NCBI GenBank assembly: GCA_024277725.1
Contig: JAJRUP010000231.1
Location: 1-34,321, forward strand
DNA length: 34,321 nt
Source: a bacterium
Lineage (GTDB): Bacteria > CG2-30-53-67
Direction of reading: 5' to 3'
The notes under the pieces are model-generated. The model searched no databases. It saw only the letters and a program-made list of their open reading frames with translations, and was not told the DNA's origin. A program made the position numbers and the translations under genes. Shown here piece after piece: positions 27,208 to 34,321 of the stretch (positions within the stretch are counted from its first letter, which is position 1; every line of letters starts with the position of its first letter).

Positions 27208-29055
27208 ATGATACACGACATTCGACTACACGGCGCCTTGTCTGACGAGATCGAATATTTTACGACCATCGCCGGACACGACATCAGCCACCGATATTTC
27301 TTTGAGGAGGACGCCGATCCGGACCAGGGTCCTTTCATCCGGTTCTTCTCCCACGGAAACGAACTGGTTCTGACCCGCCGGGGGGTCCGTCACAAAGGAA
27401 ACGGCGGCAGTTTCTGCGAATATATGTTCGGCGGCGACCAGCCCCGGGAAGATCTGATGCGCAAAGAGGTTTTGAACCGTCTCCTCATGTACGGCGCCGT
27501 CACATCCGACACCGGGGGCGGGATTCAATTTGTTTCCAAACATCACGGCTTTGACGATTACCGAAAGATCTTTTTTGAAGGAAACGCAATCTCGAATTAC
27601 TTCTTCTTTGTCTTCTTCCAGGACATCCATGATTTTCAGGAGCAGCAGGAGACAATCCTGCGGAGTATCGGAAAACGACTGAAACGGTCCCCCTATGTGC
27701 GACGCGGAGACGACCTCAGCCTGATCCATGAACTCCTTTCCGAGATGAGTAACCCCCGCTCCCTTTTCTTTCTGATCCGTGTCGTCAACAAATATCACGA
27801 GGCCTTTTACGAACTCTATCGTGAACTCTATCTGAAAAACAAGTCGATCAGCAACGGGGATGCCGAACGGTTGCAGGCTCTGGCCTCCCATTACCGGATC
27901 AACCAGTTCGACCAGGAACGCATGAAAATCGATGTGATCTACAAGCACCGAGAAAACAAGCGGATCATCGATGAATACAAGGACGTCCTGATCGAAGGGG
28001 AGGAAAATCAGGCGATCAGCAATTCCCAAAGGGCCCGCCTCATCCGCCTCCGGACACTTTGCGTCCGCAACAACATTCCGATCATCCTGCCGAACATCCT
28101 CGATGATCTTCTCCTGAAAAACCGGAAGGTCCTCGAAGTAGACGAACCGAAATACATTCAGGAAACCCGGGAAATCTTTGAAGGACTCTTCATCCGAGAA
28201 GGAAACCCCGAGACCCTGATTACGAATGAAGACCTGGAAAAACTCCTGCGTGCAAAACAGCAGGCCACGGAAATGCAGGACCCCACCTTTGACGGGATCC
28301 TCATGGATACAGTCCGGATCTGTGATGAGCTCGCCGATACGGAAGGCAACGACTGGCCCCTGGAAAACTTCGGTTACATCCTCACCCACTTCGACCGTTA
28401 CGACGCCACCTACATGATCATCAACCAGCTCGCCTTCAATGAAGAAGTGGACTTGACCACCGACAAACTCCGGAGCCTCCTGGGACATAAAAAAGCCTTT
28501 GACGAAACCAATCCCGACCTCTTTCACGGACTTTTTATTCAGACGGTCCTCCAGAACAAATATCTCACGCGATTCGGACGAAAAAAGATTCAGGTCCTGG
28601 CCGAAGGATTAAAGGCCATCGAAATGGGCGAGAAGACCCTTGCGGACGTTATCGAAAACATCGGGGACATCAAGGAACAGGAAAATCTCTACCTGAAGAT
28701 CTACGAACGTGTGCGAAAGAGAATTCGTGAAGTCTATACCAAAATCCACTCCAGACAGGAACGGGACGCGATCCGGAAACAACTCTTCACCGAGTTGATG
28801 ATCGATCTGGAGATCAACAAGAATCTCCTTGACCTCCTTCTGAATCAAGCCATCTTAAACATCAACAAGGAAATCTACTATACGGAAAAGCTGCTGCCTC
28901 AGATTCTCCGGGAAGAAAACAACGATCTTCGGCAGGACTTCTTTGAAAACAGCGGTCTCGACCGGTTCACCCTGGAGGAACTGGAACGGGAATACTACGA
29001 AACGAACAAACTCTCCTCCAAGGAATTGAATATCTTCCAGTCGACATCGGCTTAG
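27208..29055 (+). CDS. Uncharacterised 615-aa protein
   Basis: Long intact ORF with candidate promoter; no catalytic motif recognised. Confidence 0.8.
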   Translation: MIHDIRLHGALSDEIEYFTTIAGHDISHRYFFEEDADPDQGPFIRFFSHGNELVLTRRGVRHKGNGGSFCEYMFGGDQPREDLMRKEVLNRLLMYGAVTSDTGGGIQFVSKHHGFDDYRKIFFEGNAISNYFFFVFFQDIHDFQEQQETILRSIGKRLKRSPYVRRGDDLSLIHELLSEMSNPRSLFFLIRVVNKYHEAFYELYRELYLKNKSISNGDAERLQALASHYRINQFDQERMKIDVIYKHRENKRIIDEYKDVLIEGEENQAISNSQRARLIRLRTLCVRNNIPIILPNILDDLLLKNRKVLEVDEPKYIQETREIFEGLFIREGNPETLITNEDLEKLLRAKQQATEMQDPTFDGILMDTVRICDELADTEGNDWPLENFGYILTHFDRYDATYMIINQLAFNEEVDLTTDKLRSLLGHKKAFDETNPDLFHGLFIQTVLQNKYLTRFGRKKIQVLAEGLKAIEMGEKTLADVIENIGDIKEQENLYLKIYERVRKRIREVYTKIHSRQERDAIRKQLFTELMIDLEINKNLLDLLLNQAILNINKEIYYTEKLLPQILREENNDLRQDFFENSGLDRFTLEELEREYYETNKLSSKELNIFQSTSA

Positions 29056-29100
29056 TGGTCCTATTCTCGAATACAGTAATGCGCCGAGAGGGCCTGTCTG
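29055..29100 (+). repeat. Dispersed repeat, half-copy D
   Basis: GTGGTCCTATTCTCGAATACAGTAATGCGCCGAGAGGGCCTG matches the left half of copy B; no right arm. Confidence 0.65.
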
Positions 29101-29133
29101 TGACACCTCCCGTTTCAAAGAAAAGATCATTAT

Positions 29134-29158
29134 CAACCTGCCTGCTGCAGGCAGGTTG
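29134..29158. repeat. Perfect 25-bp palindrome CAACCTGCCTGC-T-GCAGGCAGGTTG
   Basis: 12-bp arms are exact reverse complements with a 1-nt centre. Confidence 0.9.
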
Positions 29159-29182
29159 CAGGATTCGGGAAGTAAAATCTGC

Positions 29183-29211
29183 TTGCTTTTTACCGGAATT
29201 TTCTGTATAAA
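29183..29211 (+). promoter_or_regulatory. Candidate sigma-70 promoter for ssb
   Basis: TTGCTT, 17-bp spacer, TATAAA. Confidence 0.55.
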
Positions 29212-29274
29212 ATGAACCCGCTGAAGGATACTTTTGGGGCATACCACTCCATAACATATCAAGTAGGGATTATC

Positions 29275-29673
29275 ATGAAAAGTCTGAACAGAGTTCAATT
29301 GATCGGTAGGCTGGGAAAAAATCCGGAGGTGCGCTATACCGCGAACGGGTCTTCCGTCGCCAATTTTACCATGGCAACCAACGAATCCTGGACCGGGAAA
29401 GACGGCCAGAAGAATGAGAAGACGGAATGGCACAATATCGTTGCCTGGGGGAAACTGGGAGAAATCTGCGGGGAATATCTCACCAAAGGGAAACAGGTCT
29501 ATATCGAAGGGAGACTGACGACCCGCTCTTGGGAAGATCGGGACGGGAAAAAACGATATACCACGGAAATCAAAGCCGACAATATGATCATGCTCGGCGG
29601 CCCCGGAGCATCAGGCACCTCTCATGCCGCCCCGGAAAACGATTCCACGATTGAGGATGATATCCCGTTTTAA
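29275..29673 (+). CDS. ssb: Single-stranded DNA-binding protein
   Basis: [39 protein letters not shown]...; acidic DDIPF C-terminal tip. Confidence 0.96.
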   Translation: MKSLNRVQLIGRLGKNPEVRYTANGSSVANFTMATNESWTGKDGQKNEKTEWHNIVAWGKLGEICGEYLTKGKQVYIEGRLTTRSWEDRDGKKRYTTEIKADNMIMLGGPGASGTSHAAPENDSTIEDDIPF

Positions 29674-29704
29674 CCGTTACCTAAATTAATAGTGTAAACT
29701 TTCG

Positions 29705-29735
29705 GGCGTAAACCCTTTGGTTTACGCCTTTTTTT
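29705..29735 (+). terminator. Rho-independent terminator of ssb
   Basis: GGCGTAAACC-cttt-GGTTTACGCC followed by T7. Confidence 0.93.
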
Positions 29736-29812
29736 GTTAATATCCAAGATATCTTGTTGTTTTCTGTATGATTTCTCTTATATTTCGCTGATATCATAAT
29801 TTTCCTTTTCGA

Positions 29813-29841
29813 TTGTAATTTTCAGCAAAAATTGCTATATT
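29813..29841 (+). promoter_or_regulatory. Candidate sigma-70 promoter for the lytic transglycosylase gene
   Basis: TTGTAA, 17-bp spacer, TATATT; predicted TSS close to ATG 29850. Confidence 0.5.
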
Positions 29842-29849
29842 GGTGGGTG

Positions 29850-30596
29850 ATGACAGTTGAGCCAAAAAGAACGGCAGGGGCCCCTTTAATCCCCGGCGGC
29901 CGGAGAATATGGATTAGCGGTACACTTTTGTCCTTATTCCTTTTCCTGGCCAATTACTTTGTCTTCCAGAATCTGGTACAAGGACCGGCATTTTTCCAGC
30001 CGGCAAAGGGAAGATACACGGGAAGCACAATCTCCATCCCCATACCTCTACGCCAAAACGCTCTGACCCATGCTTCCCTTTCGGGAATCAAGAAACGAGA
30101 GCATATCCGGACGCTGGTTTTCCAGAATTTCAAAGGGATCCCTCTCAAAGAGAGGACAAAACTCTTTGATGTCATCTACAACCAGAGCCAGGCCATGGAG
30201 ATTGACCCCTACCTGACCCTCTCGATCATCGCAACGGAAAGTTCCTTTCGGCGAAAAGCAATCTCCTGGGCCGGGGCCTACGGTCTGATGCAGATCAAAC
30301 CGATCACGGCGGAAGAAGTCGCCGGCGACCTGGGTATCCCCTGGGAAGGGGAAAAAACCCTTTTTGATCCTGTCGTCAATATTACTCTCGGATTGAAATA
30401 CCTCTCCAATCTAAAGAAGAGGTTCGGAAACATGAATGATGCCCTGACCGCCTACAACTATGGGCCGCAGTACGTGGTCAGTTGTTTAAGGAAAGATAAG
30501 AAACTACCGGATAAATATGTGAAGAAGATCGGGCAGAATCTGGAACGATACGGCCTGGACCGACACGATTTGCTTCATCGAAACAAACCAGCCTGA
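29850..30596 (+). CDS. Lytic transglycosylase (SLT domain)
   Basis: SIIATESSFRRKAISWAGAYGLMQIKPITAEEVA...DALTAYNYGP; N-terminal membrane anchor. Confidence 0.9.
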   Translation: MTVEPKRTAGAPLIPGGRRIWISGTLLSLFLFLANYFVFQNLVQGPAFFQPAKGRYTGSTISIPIPLRQNALTHASLSGIKKREHIRTLVFQNFKGIPLKERTKLFDVIYNQSQAMEIDPYLTLSIIATESSFRRKAISWAGAYGLMQIKPITAEEVAGDLGIPWEGEKTLFDPVVNITLGLKYLSNLKKRFGNMNDALTAYNYGPQYVVSCLRKDKKLPDKYVKKIGQNLERYGLDRHDLLHRNKPA

Positions 30597-30625
30597 AATC
30601 TTACGCCCCGGACATCGCTAAAAAT

Positions 30626-30901
30626 TCAGTTTTTTCCAAGGGTTGTCGTACTGCAGGAAGAACAGGAATCCTTGCTCTTTGCTCCCTCACAGGCTTTCCG
30701 GCTATTTTTTTTTGAAGCAGACCCATTGGCATAACCATCCGAATACCAGCCGCCACCCTTCAAAGAAAAGGAAGTAAAGGAAATCAGGCGGTGTACGGAA
30801 CCTGAACATTTCTTGCACGTTGTCAAAGGTTCGTCATCAATTCCCTGGGATACTTCGAATTCCGCCCCGCAATCACTGCATCTGTACTCATATATCGGCA
30901 T
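30626..30901 (-). CDS. FmdB-type zinc ribbon protein
   Basis: MPIYEYRCSDCGAEFEVSQGIDDEPLTTCKKCSGSVHRLISF. Confidence 0.88.
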   Translation of the reverse strand: MPIYEYRCSDCGAEFEVSQGIDDEPLTTCKKCSGSVHRLISFTSFSLKGGGWYSDGYANGSASKKNSRKACEGAKSKDSCSSCSTTTLGKN

Positions 30902-31025
30902 AACCAAGACCTCCTGAATCTTTTCCATACTATAATCATTCGAATTGGAAAATCAAGTCAAAAAATACATGCCAATTGATATTGGCTTGTAACTGGTTGC
31001 AATAAAACAGATTAAGGGAATTCTC

Positions 31026-31054
31026 TTGACAACCGGAAACCCCCTGTGTAATTT
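31026..31054 (+). promoter_or_regulatory. Candidate sigma-70 promoter for tRNA-Leu
   Basis: TTGACA, 17-bp spacer, TAATTT. Confidence 0.6.
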
Positions 31055-31077
31055 ACAGATTATCCGCAATTCTCAAT

Positions 31078-31164
31078 GCCGGAGTGGTGAAATTGGTAGA
31101 CGCACGGGACTCAAAATCCCGCGGGGGCAACCCCATGCCGGTTCGATTCCGGCCTCCGGCACCA
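31078..31164 (+). tRNA. tRNA-Leu(CAA)
   Basis: Acceptor GCCGGAG/CTCCGGC, anticodon arm CGGGA-CTCAAAA-TCCCG, T-arm GGTTCGATTCC, encoded CCA. Confidence 0.96.
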
Positions 31165-31171
31165 TTTAAAA

Positions 31172-32335
31172 TCAAGCACTTGCACTCTCCGGCAATTCAA
31201 CAACTTTCCCCTTTTCTTCTTTTTGTGCCTGTTGCGTGTCTGTAGCAGTTTCAACCAGGTGCGCCATGCGCTCCACGGCGGCCTTTCGATGTTCAGGAGC
31301 CAGGTGAGCATAGCGCATGGTCATTTCAATGCTCTTGTGCCTCAAAAGGTCTTTCACGGTGTAAATGTCCACACCGTCCATAACCAGCCATGAGGCAAAG
31401 GTGTGCCGAAGGTCGTGGAAACGGAAATTCTCGATTTCAGCCTTCCGGAGAGCCTTTTGAAAGGATTCCCGTATATCCCTCAACGGTGCGCCGGTTTTCA
31501 TCCCTGGGAAGACATGAGGGTTATCGTCAAACTTGGGGAGGTCATCGAGAAGGTCCTGGACCGTCCGGTTGATAGGGATATAAGCATCTTTCCCGTCCTT
31601 TGAGTCCCGGATCTTGATGATCCCCCGCTTCAGGTTCACGTCACGCCACTGCAATCTGAAGACTTCCCCCTTTCTCATGCCGGTGTTCAGAGCCAAGAGG
31701 ACAATCGGCCTCAGAAAGTCGCTGCAGGCCTCCAGGAGCCGCAGCGCTTCGTCTTTGGTGAGGTAGCGGACTATGGTATTGTTCTCCCGATAGAGTTTGA
31801 CCCTCTTGACCGGGTTATCGTGCGTTTTCCCCCACACAACGGCCTTGGAAAAAACGGTCTTCAACAAGGCCAGTTCCCGGTTGATCGTGGCCTTTGCAAC
31901 ACCATCCTTGCTCCTTCTGGATTTATACTTCTCAATCTTCCAGGGAGTGATTTCATTCAAGGGAAGATCCCCGAACACCGGAATCAGGTGTTTATTGCCT
32001 CTGTCTTCGTCATGTGACCAACTTTTCTTGTTGGCACTTGCAAACCGGATATAATCCTTGAAAAAATCCCGGAAAAGGACCGGCTTTTCCGTCTTGGCCA
32101 CATCAAACCGGCCTCGAACAATATCCCCCTGCCGGGACTTCAAGGCCTTCACTGCGTCCTTCTTGGAGACCTCTCCGGCCTTGCCGACCCTCTCCCTGAT
32201 TCTCCGGGTCCCGACATAGTAGGAGATCCACCAGGAGCCGCCTGTCTTTCCTTTTCGGTAAATAATCCCGTTCTCGGTGAGGGTCTTCCCGACCGGCAAG
32301 GTCTCAATCACCTGTTTCGTGATCTTCGGCATCAT
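31172..32335 (-). CDS. Phage-type tyrosine recombinase/integrase
   Basis: Conserved ALNTGMRKGEVFRLQW, FRFHDLRHTFASWLVMDGVDIYTVKDLLRHKSIEMTMRYAHL; adjacent to the tRNA 3' end. Confidence 0.95.
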   Translation of the reverse strand: MMPKITKQVIETLPVGKTLTENGIIYRKGKTGGSWWISYYVGTRRIRERVGKAGEVSKKDAVKALKSRQGDIVRGRFDVAKTEKPVLFRDFFKDYIRFASANKKSWSHDEDRGNKHLIPVFGDLPLNEITPWKIEKYKSRRSKDGVAKATINRELALLKTVFSKAVVWGKTHDNPVKRVKLYRENNTIVRYLTKDEALRLLEACSDFLRPIVLLALNTGMRKGEVFRLQWRDVNLKRGIIKIRDSKDGKDAYIPINRTVQDLLDDLPKFDDNPHVFPGMKTGAPLRDIRESFQKALRKAEIENFRFHDLRHTFASWLVMDGVDIYTVKDLLRHKSIEMTMRYAHLAPEHRKAAVERMAHLVETATDTQQAQKEEKGKVVELPESASA

Positions 32336-32649
32336 TCCTCTCTCAAAGGAAAAAAGTAAGGTCCAACCTGAGGACCTTCCGGCCACTGGGATAAATACCT
32401 GTTGGCGGTCTTTCTCTCCTCTGCCGTCCGGTCTTCCTCCAGGGTCCAGACCTGGACCAGGACGGCGGCCGGTAAGCTCACACCACCGAGCTTTGACGTG
32501 TCGATCACGTCGGCCGGTCCGTAGTCTCCAAACCCGTCGGCGTCCCCGACCCTCAGAACCGGGATCCCGTCCCGAGAGGCGGGACTCTCCGTTGTGAGTC
32601 GTGCCTTCCATCCGTTCCATTTCTCAATTTCCTTGACGATCATATCCAT
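32332..32649 (-). CDS. Hypothetical 105-aa protein coupled to the integrase gene
   Basis: GAGGAGG with 6-nt spacing to ATG 32649; stop overlaps the integrase start (ATGA). Confidence 0.7.
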   Translation of the reverse strand: MDMIVKEIEKWNGWKARLTTESPASRDGIPVLRVGDADGFGDYGPADVIDTSKLGGVSLPAAVLVQVWTLEEDRTAEERKTANRYLSQWPEGPQVGPYFFPLREE

Positions 32650-32761
32650 CGTCTACCTCCTCAAAAAAAAATGCCTGCACGCCTGTGACCCCTGGACCCT
32701 CGGAAGTCCATATCACAGACATGCAGGCATATTTAAGATTCGTTCTTCTTTGTGTGGCCAT
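32624..32761 (-). CDS. Putative 45-aa leader/upstream ORF
   Basis: GGAGG with 6-nt spacing to ATG 32761; MATQRRTNLKYACMSVIWTSEGPGVTGVQAFFFEEVDDGYDRQGN*; overlaps the 105-aa ORF start. Confidence 0.35.
   Translation of the reverse strand: MATQRRTNLKYACMSVIWTSEGPGVTGVQAFFFEEVDDGYDRQGN
32663..32730 (-). terminator. Long hairpin plus U-tract (terminator/attenuator) directly before the 105-aa ORF RBS
   Basis: Minus strand ATGCCTGCA..CTGTGA..GGAC / GTCC..TCACAG..TGCAGGCAT followed by T8-9. Confidence 0.75.
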
Positions 32762-32796
32762 TGAAGGCCTCCGAGGAGTTTGGGGCGATATCCGAC

Positions 32797-32810
32797 TATA
32801 GAAATCTATA
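32797..32810. promoter_or_regulatory. Palindromic operator candidate TATAGA-AA-TCTATA
   Basis: Perfect 6-bp arms covering the minus-strand -10. Confidence 0.5.
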
Positions 32811-32831
32811 AAACTATTATTCTATTGTCAA
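32803..32831 (-). promoter_or_regulatory. Candidate sigma-70 promoter for the leader/105-aa/integrase unit
   Basis: Minus strand TTGACA (32831-32826), 17-bp spacer, TAGATT (32808-32803). Confidence 0.5.
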
Positions 32832-32841
32832 GAGGAAACTA

Positions 32842-32870
32842 TTGACTTAGGAAGTGGCAGACTTTAGAAT
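32842..32870 (+). promoter_or_regulatory. Candidate sigma-70 promoter for the RHH gene
   Basis: TTGACT, 17-bp spacer, TAGAAT; ATG 6 nt beyond the -10. Confidence 0.65.
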
Positions 32871-32876
32871 CTCCTC

Positions 32877-33032
32877 ATGGAAAAGAAACAGTTCAACTCA
32901 ACAATCAACGCAAATGTGTTAAAATCCCTCAAGATTCTTGCTGTCAAAAAGGACCAGAACATCAATCAGATCCTCGAAGAAGCCATCCGGGACCTCCTCA
33001 AGAAGTACGGCCAGAAGGTCGAGAAGTCATGA
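32877..33032 (+). CDS. Putative 51-aa ribbon-helix-helix regulator (below ORF-track cutoff)
   Basis: MEKKQFNSTINANVLKSLKILAVKKDQNINQILEEAIRDLLKKYGQKVEKS*; N-terminal strand plus two helices as in CopG/Arc-type proteins. Confidence 0.75.
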   Translation: MEKKQFNSTINANVLKSLKILAVKKDQNINQILEEAIRDLLKKYGQKVEKS

Positions 33033-33145
33033 TAAGCCCGTCCTCCATGCTGTTCGGCGCAATGGCCAGCAACAAACTCATACCAGCCCCCGAATCGGAC
33101 CCCCTCGACGGAGGTCCTCATAAACCATTCGATATCCCGCCTTAG
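33029..33145 (+). CDS. Putative 38-aa ORF overlapping the RHH stop codon
   Basis: MISPSSMLFGAMASNKLIPAPESDPLDGGPHKPFDIPP*; ATGA overlap with the RHH stop. Confidence 0.35.
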   Translation: MISPSSMLFGAMASNKLIPAPESDPLDGGPHKPFDIPP

Positions 33146-34321
33146 CCCCCATCTGAACGGCGGCGGCAATCCTCTGCTCCATCCCCGGGACGGCCCCCCT
33201 CGCGTCGACGGAGATGTTTTGCACAACGCCCCCCGCCCCATTCGGGACGATAGACCCCGAAGATCTCGGCACGAAAAGCTCAGGTCCTCTCTCTCCGACA
33301 AGATAAGTACTTCCGGCGGCAACAGGACCACCCGAGGCCCTGGCTCCGCCGAATATAGATGACAGGGCAGCTGTACCAATATTCAAGAGAGGCTTCGTCA
33401 CATGCTCCTGTACCTGTATTCTCAAAAGATCTTTTATGATAGAATCCGCAAGATCTCGGAAATTCCATTTCGCTGAGACCATCTGATCCGTAAACTCATC
33501 GCCCCATCCCCTGATTGCCGCTTCAAGCTCTTCAAAGCCCTTTTTCGGCTTTTCCGTCGCCGCCTTGAGATCTTCCCCGGCCTTCCTCGCCGCCCGGCCG
33601 TATGTTTCCAGAGAGATCGCTCCGGCGTCATAAAGCTTCTTTGCTTGAGAGAGTTTCAGGAGGTATTCTTCCTGAGGAGTCAAGAGCAATCTCCGGAGTG
33701 CTTCTCCCTGCTTCTTGAGCCGGTCAATTTCTTTTTTTGAAGGACGCCTTGGGGCGCTATTATCCCCATTAATATAATCATTCCAAGGCTTGTTCACTTT
33801 GGCGATGACAGCCTGCAGTTCTGCCTGTTTTCTCTGGAGATCTTTTTTGACCCGCTGAAATTCCGCTTCCCGATCTTCATCGGACTGCCAAAACTTCCAG
33901 TTAAATTTTCCGATTCCGGTGTGCAGCGACGACAACTCTTCTTTGAGGTCCTCGATATCCGTTTTCAGGTTTCTGATCCGCTCTGTATCGTTTGCTCCAT
34001 ACCCGAAAAACCGTCTCGCCCATGTAGCGGCCTTTTGGAACCCCTCTCCAATATCAATCAGCAATGGAGAAAGTATAGAAAGCGCCCGTGTCATATCTGC
34101 TTCAATGACCTCACGCATGATCGAAAGTTCATCTTTGGCCCGCTCGGCGTTACGGATTATGGATTCGTTGAGTACAATACCCAGTCTATGTGCCTGATCC
34201 TTAAATTCCTGAACACCAGCTTTGCCTTTTCTGAAGAGATTCACAAGGGCAGCCCCTTCAGAATCGAAGGCTTTAAATGCTATTCTCAACTGTTCTGACT
34301 TATCCTTTGTGTTGTGTATAA
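33078..34321 (-). CDS. Phage tail tape-measure-like protein, C-terminal part (5' end outside window)
   Basis: Coiled-coil region, YLVGERGPELFVPRSSGSIVPN, MEQRIAAAVQMGAKAGYRMVYEDLRRGGPIRGLV; frame stays open to 34321, so TTG 34289 is not necessarily the start. Confidence 0.82.
   Translation of the reverse strand, partial: IHNTKDKSEQLRIAFKAFDSEGAALVNLFRKGKAGVQEFKDQAHRLGIVLNESIIRNAERAKDELSIMREVIEADMTRALSILSPLLIDIGEGFQKAATWARRFFGYGANDTERIRNLKTDIEDLKEELSSLHTGIGKFNWKFWQSDEDREAEFQRVKKDLQRKQAELQAVIAKVNKPWNDYINGDNSAPRRPSKKEIDRLKKQGEALRRLLLTPQEEYLLKLSQAKKLYDAGAISLETYGRAARKAGEDLKAATEKPKKGFEELEAAIRGWGDEFTDQMVSAKWNFRDLADSIIKDLLRIQVQEHVTKPLLNIGTAALSSIFGGARASGGPVAAGSTYLVGERGPELFVPRSSGSIVPNGAGGVVQNISVDARGAVPGMEQRIAAAVQMGAKAGYRMVYEDLRRGGPIRGLV

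Larger units (their letters stand above)
31172..34321. mobile_element. Left part of a prophage-like element integrated at tRNA-Leu(CAA); right end outside the window
   Basis: tRNA-adjacent integrase, RHH regulator and tape-measure-like gene. Confidence 0.8.

Noticed and set aside
27226-28527. 433-aa minus-strand ORF
   Set aside because: Antisense to the 615-aa ORF, which has a candidate promoter and better protein-like composition.
27208-29055. Defence-system role for the PLD-like and 615-aa genes
   Set aside because: The PLD-like protein appears secreted and the neighbours are housekeeping genes; nothing in the sequence supports a defence function.
32336-32620. N-terminal extension of the integrase ORF to 482 aa
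   Set aside because: The extension overlaps the 105-aa ORF in another frame and is Arg/Gly-rich; a start at 32335 coupled by ATGA fits better.
1-34321. CRISPR array
   Set aside because: No regularly spaced identical repeats with unique spacers; the 8-bp tracts at 22547-22679 have no spacers.

Overview
The window is about 34.3 kb of GC-rich bacterial chromosome. Gene content suggests a deltaproteobacterium-like organism, but no taxonomic marker was tested. Positions 1 to ~31.1 kb are mostly housekeeping and regulatory genes: a GAF/degenerate-GGDEF/GAF/HD-GYP protein, FmdB-type zinc ribbons, a LysR regulator, Lon, GalU, ThiL, two stand-alone receivers with a GAF histidine kinase, GlgA, GalT, a DUF721/DciA-like protein, an RpoH-like sigma factor, Hsp20, a DtxR-FeoA repressor with FeoB, NadE, an FAD oxidoreductase, an outer-membrane beta-barrel protein, a CNNM/CorC protein, a secreted PLD-like protein, a 615-aa uncharacterised protein, SSB and a lytic transglycosylase. 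A tRNA-Leu(CAA) at 31078-31164 marks the probable left junction of a prophage-like element. That element carries a tyrosine integrase, a coupled 105-aa ORF, a divergent ribbon-helix-helix (RHH) gene and a tape-measure gene cut by the window end. The most interesting signals are: (1) an apparent integrase control region at 32624-33032, with a leaderless RHH gene, overlapping divergent promoters, a palindromic operator candidate, an upstream ORF running through a long hairpin with a U-tract, and three successive translation-coupling overlaps; (2) a dispersed imperfect-palindrome repeat family with five copies, one of which encodes the GlgA C-terminal tail; (3) a canonical sigma-54 promoter upstream of the GAF/GGDEF/HD-GYP gene; (4) an unlisted 26-aa membrane microprotein after the first fmdB gene; (5) an 8-bp-period inverted repeat array downstream of nadE. 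All assignments come from reading the sequence; no database search was run.
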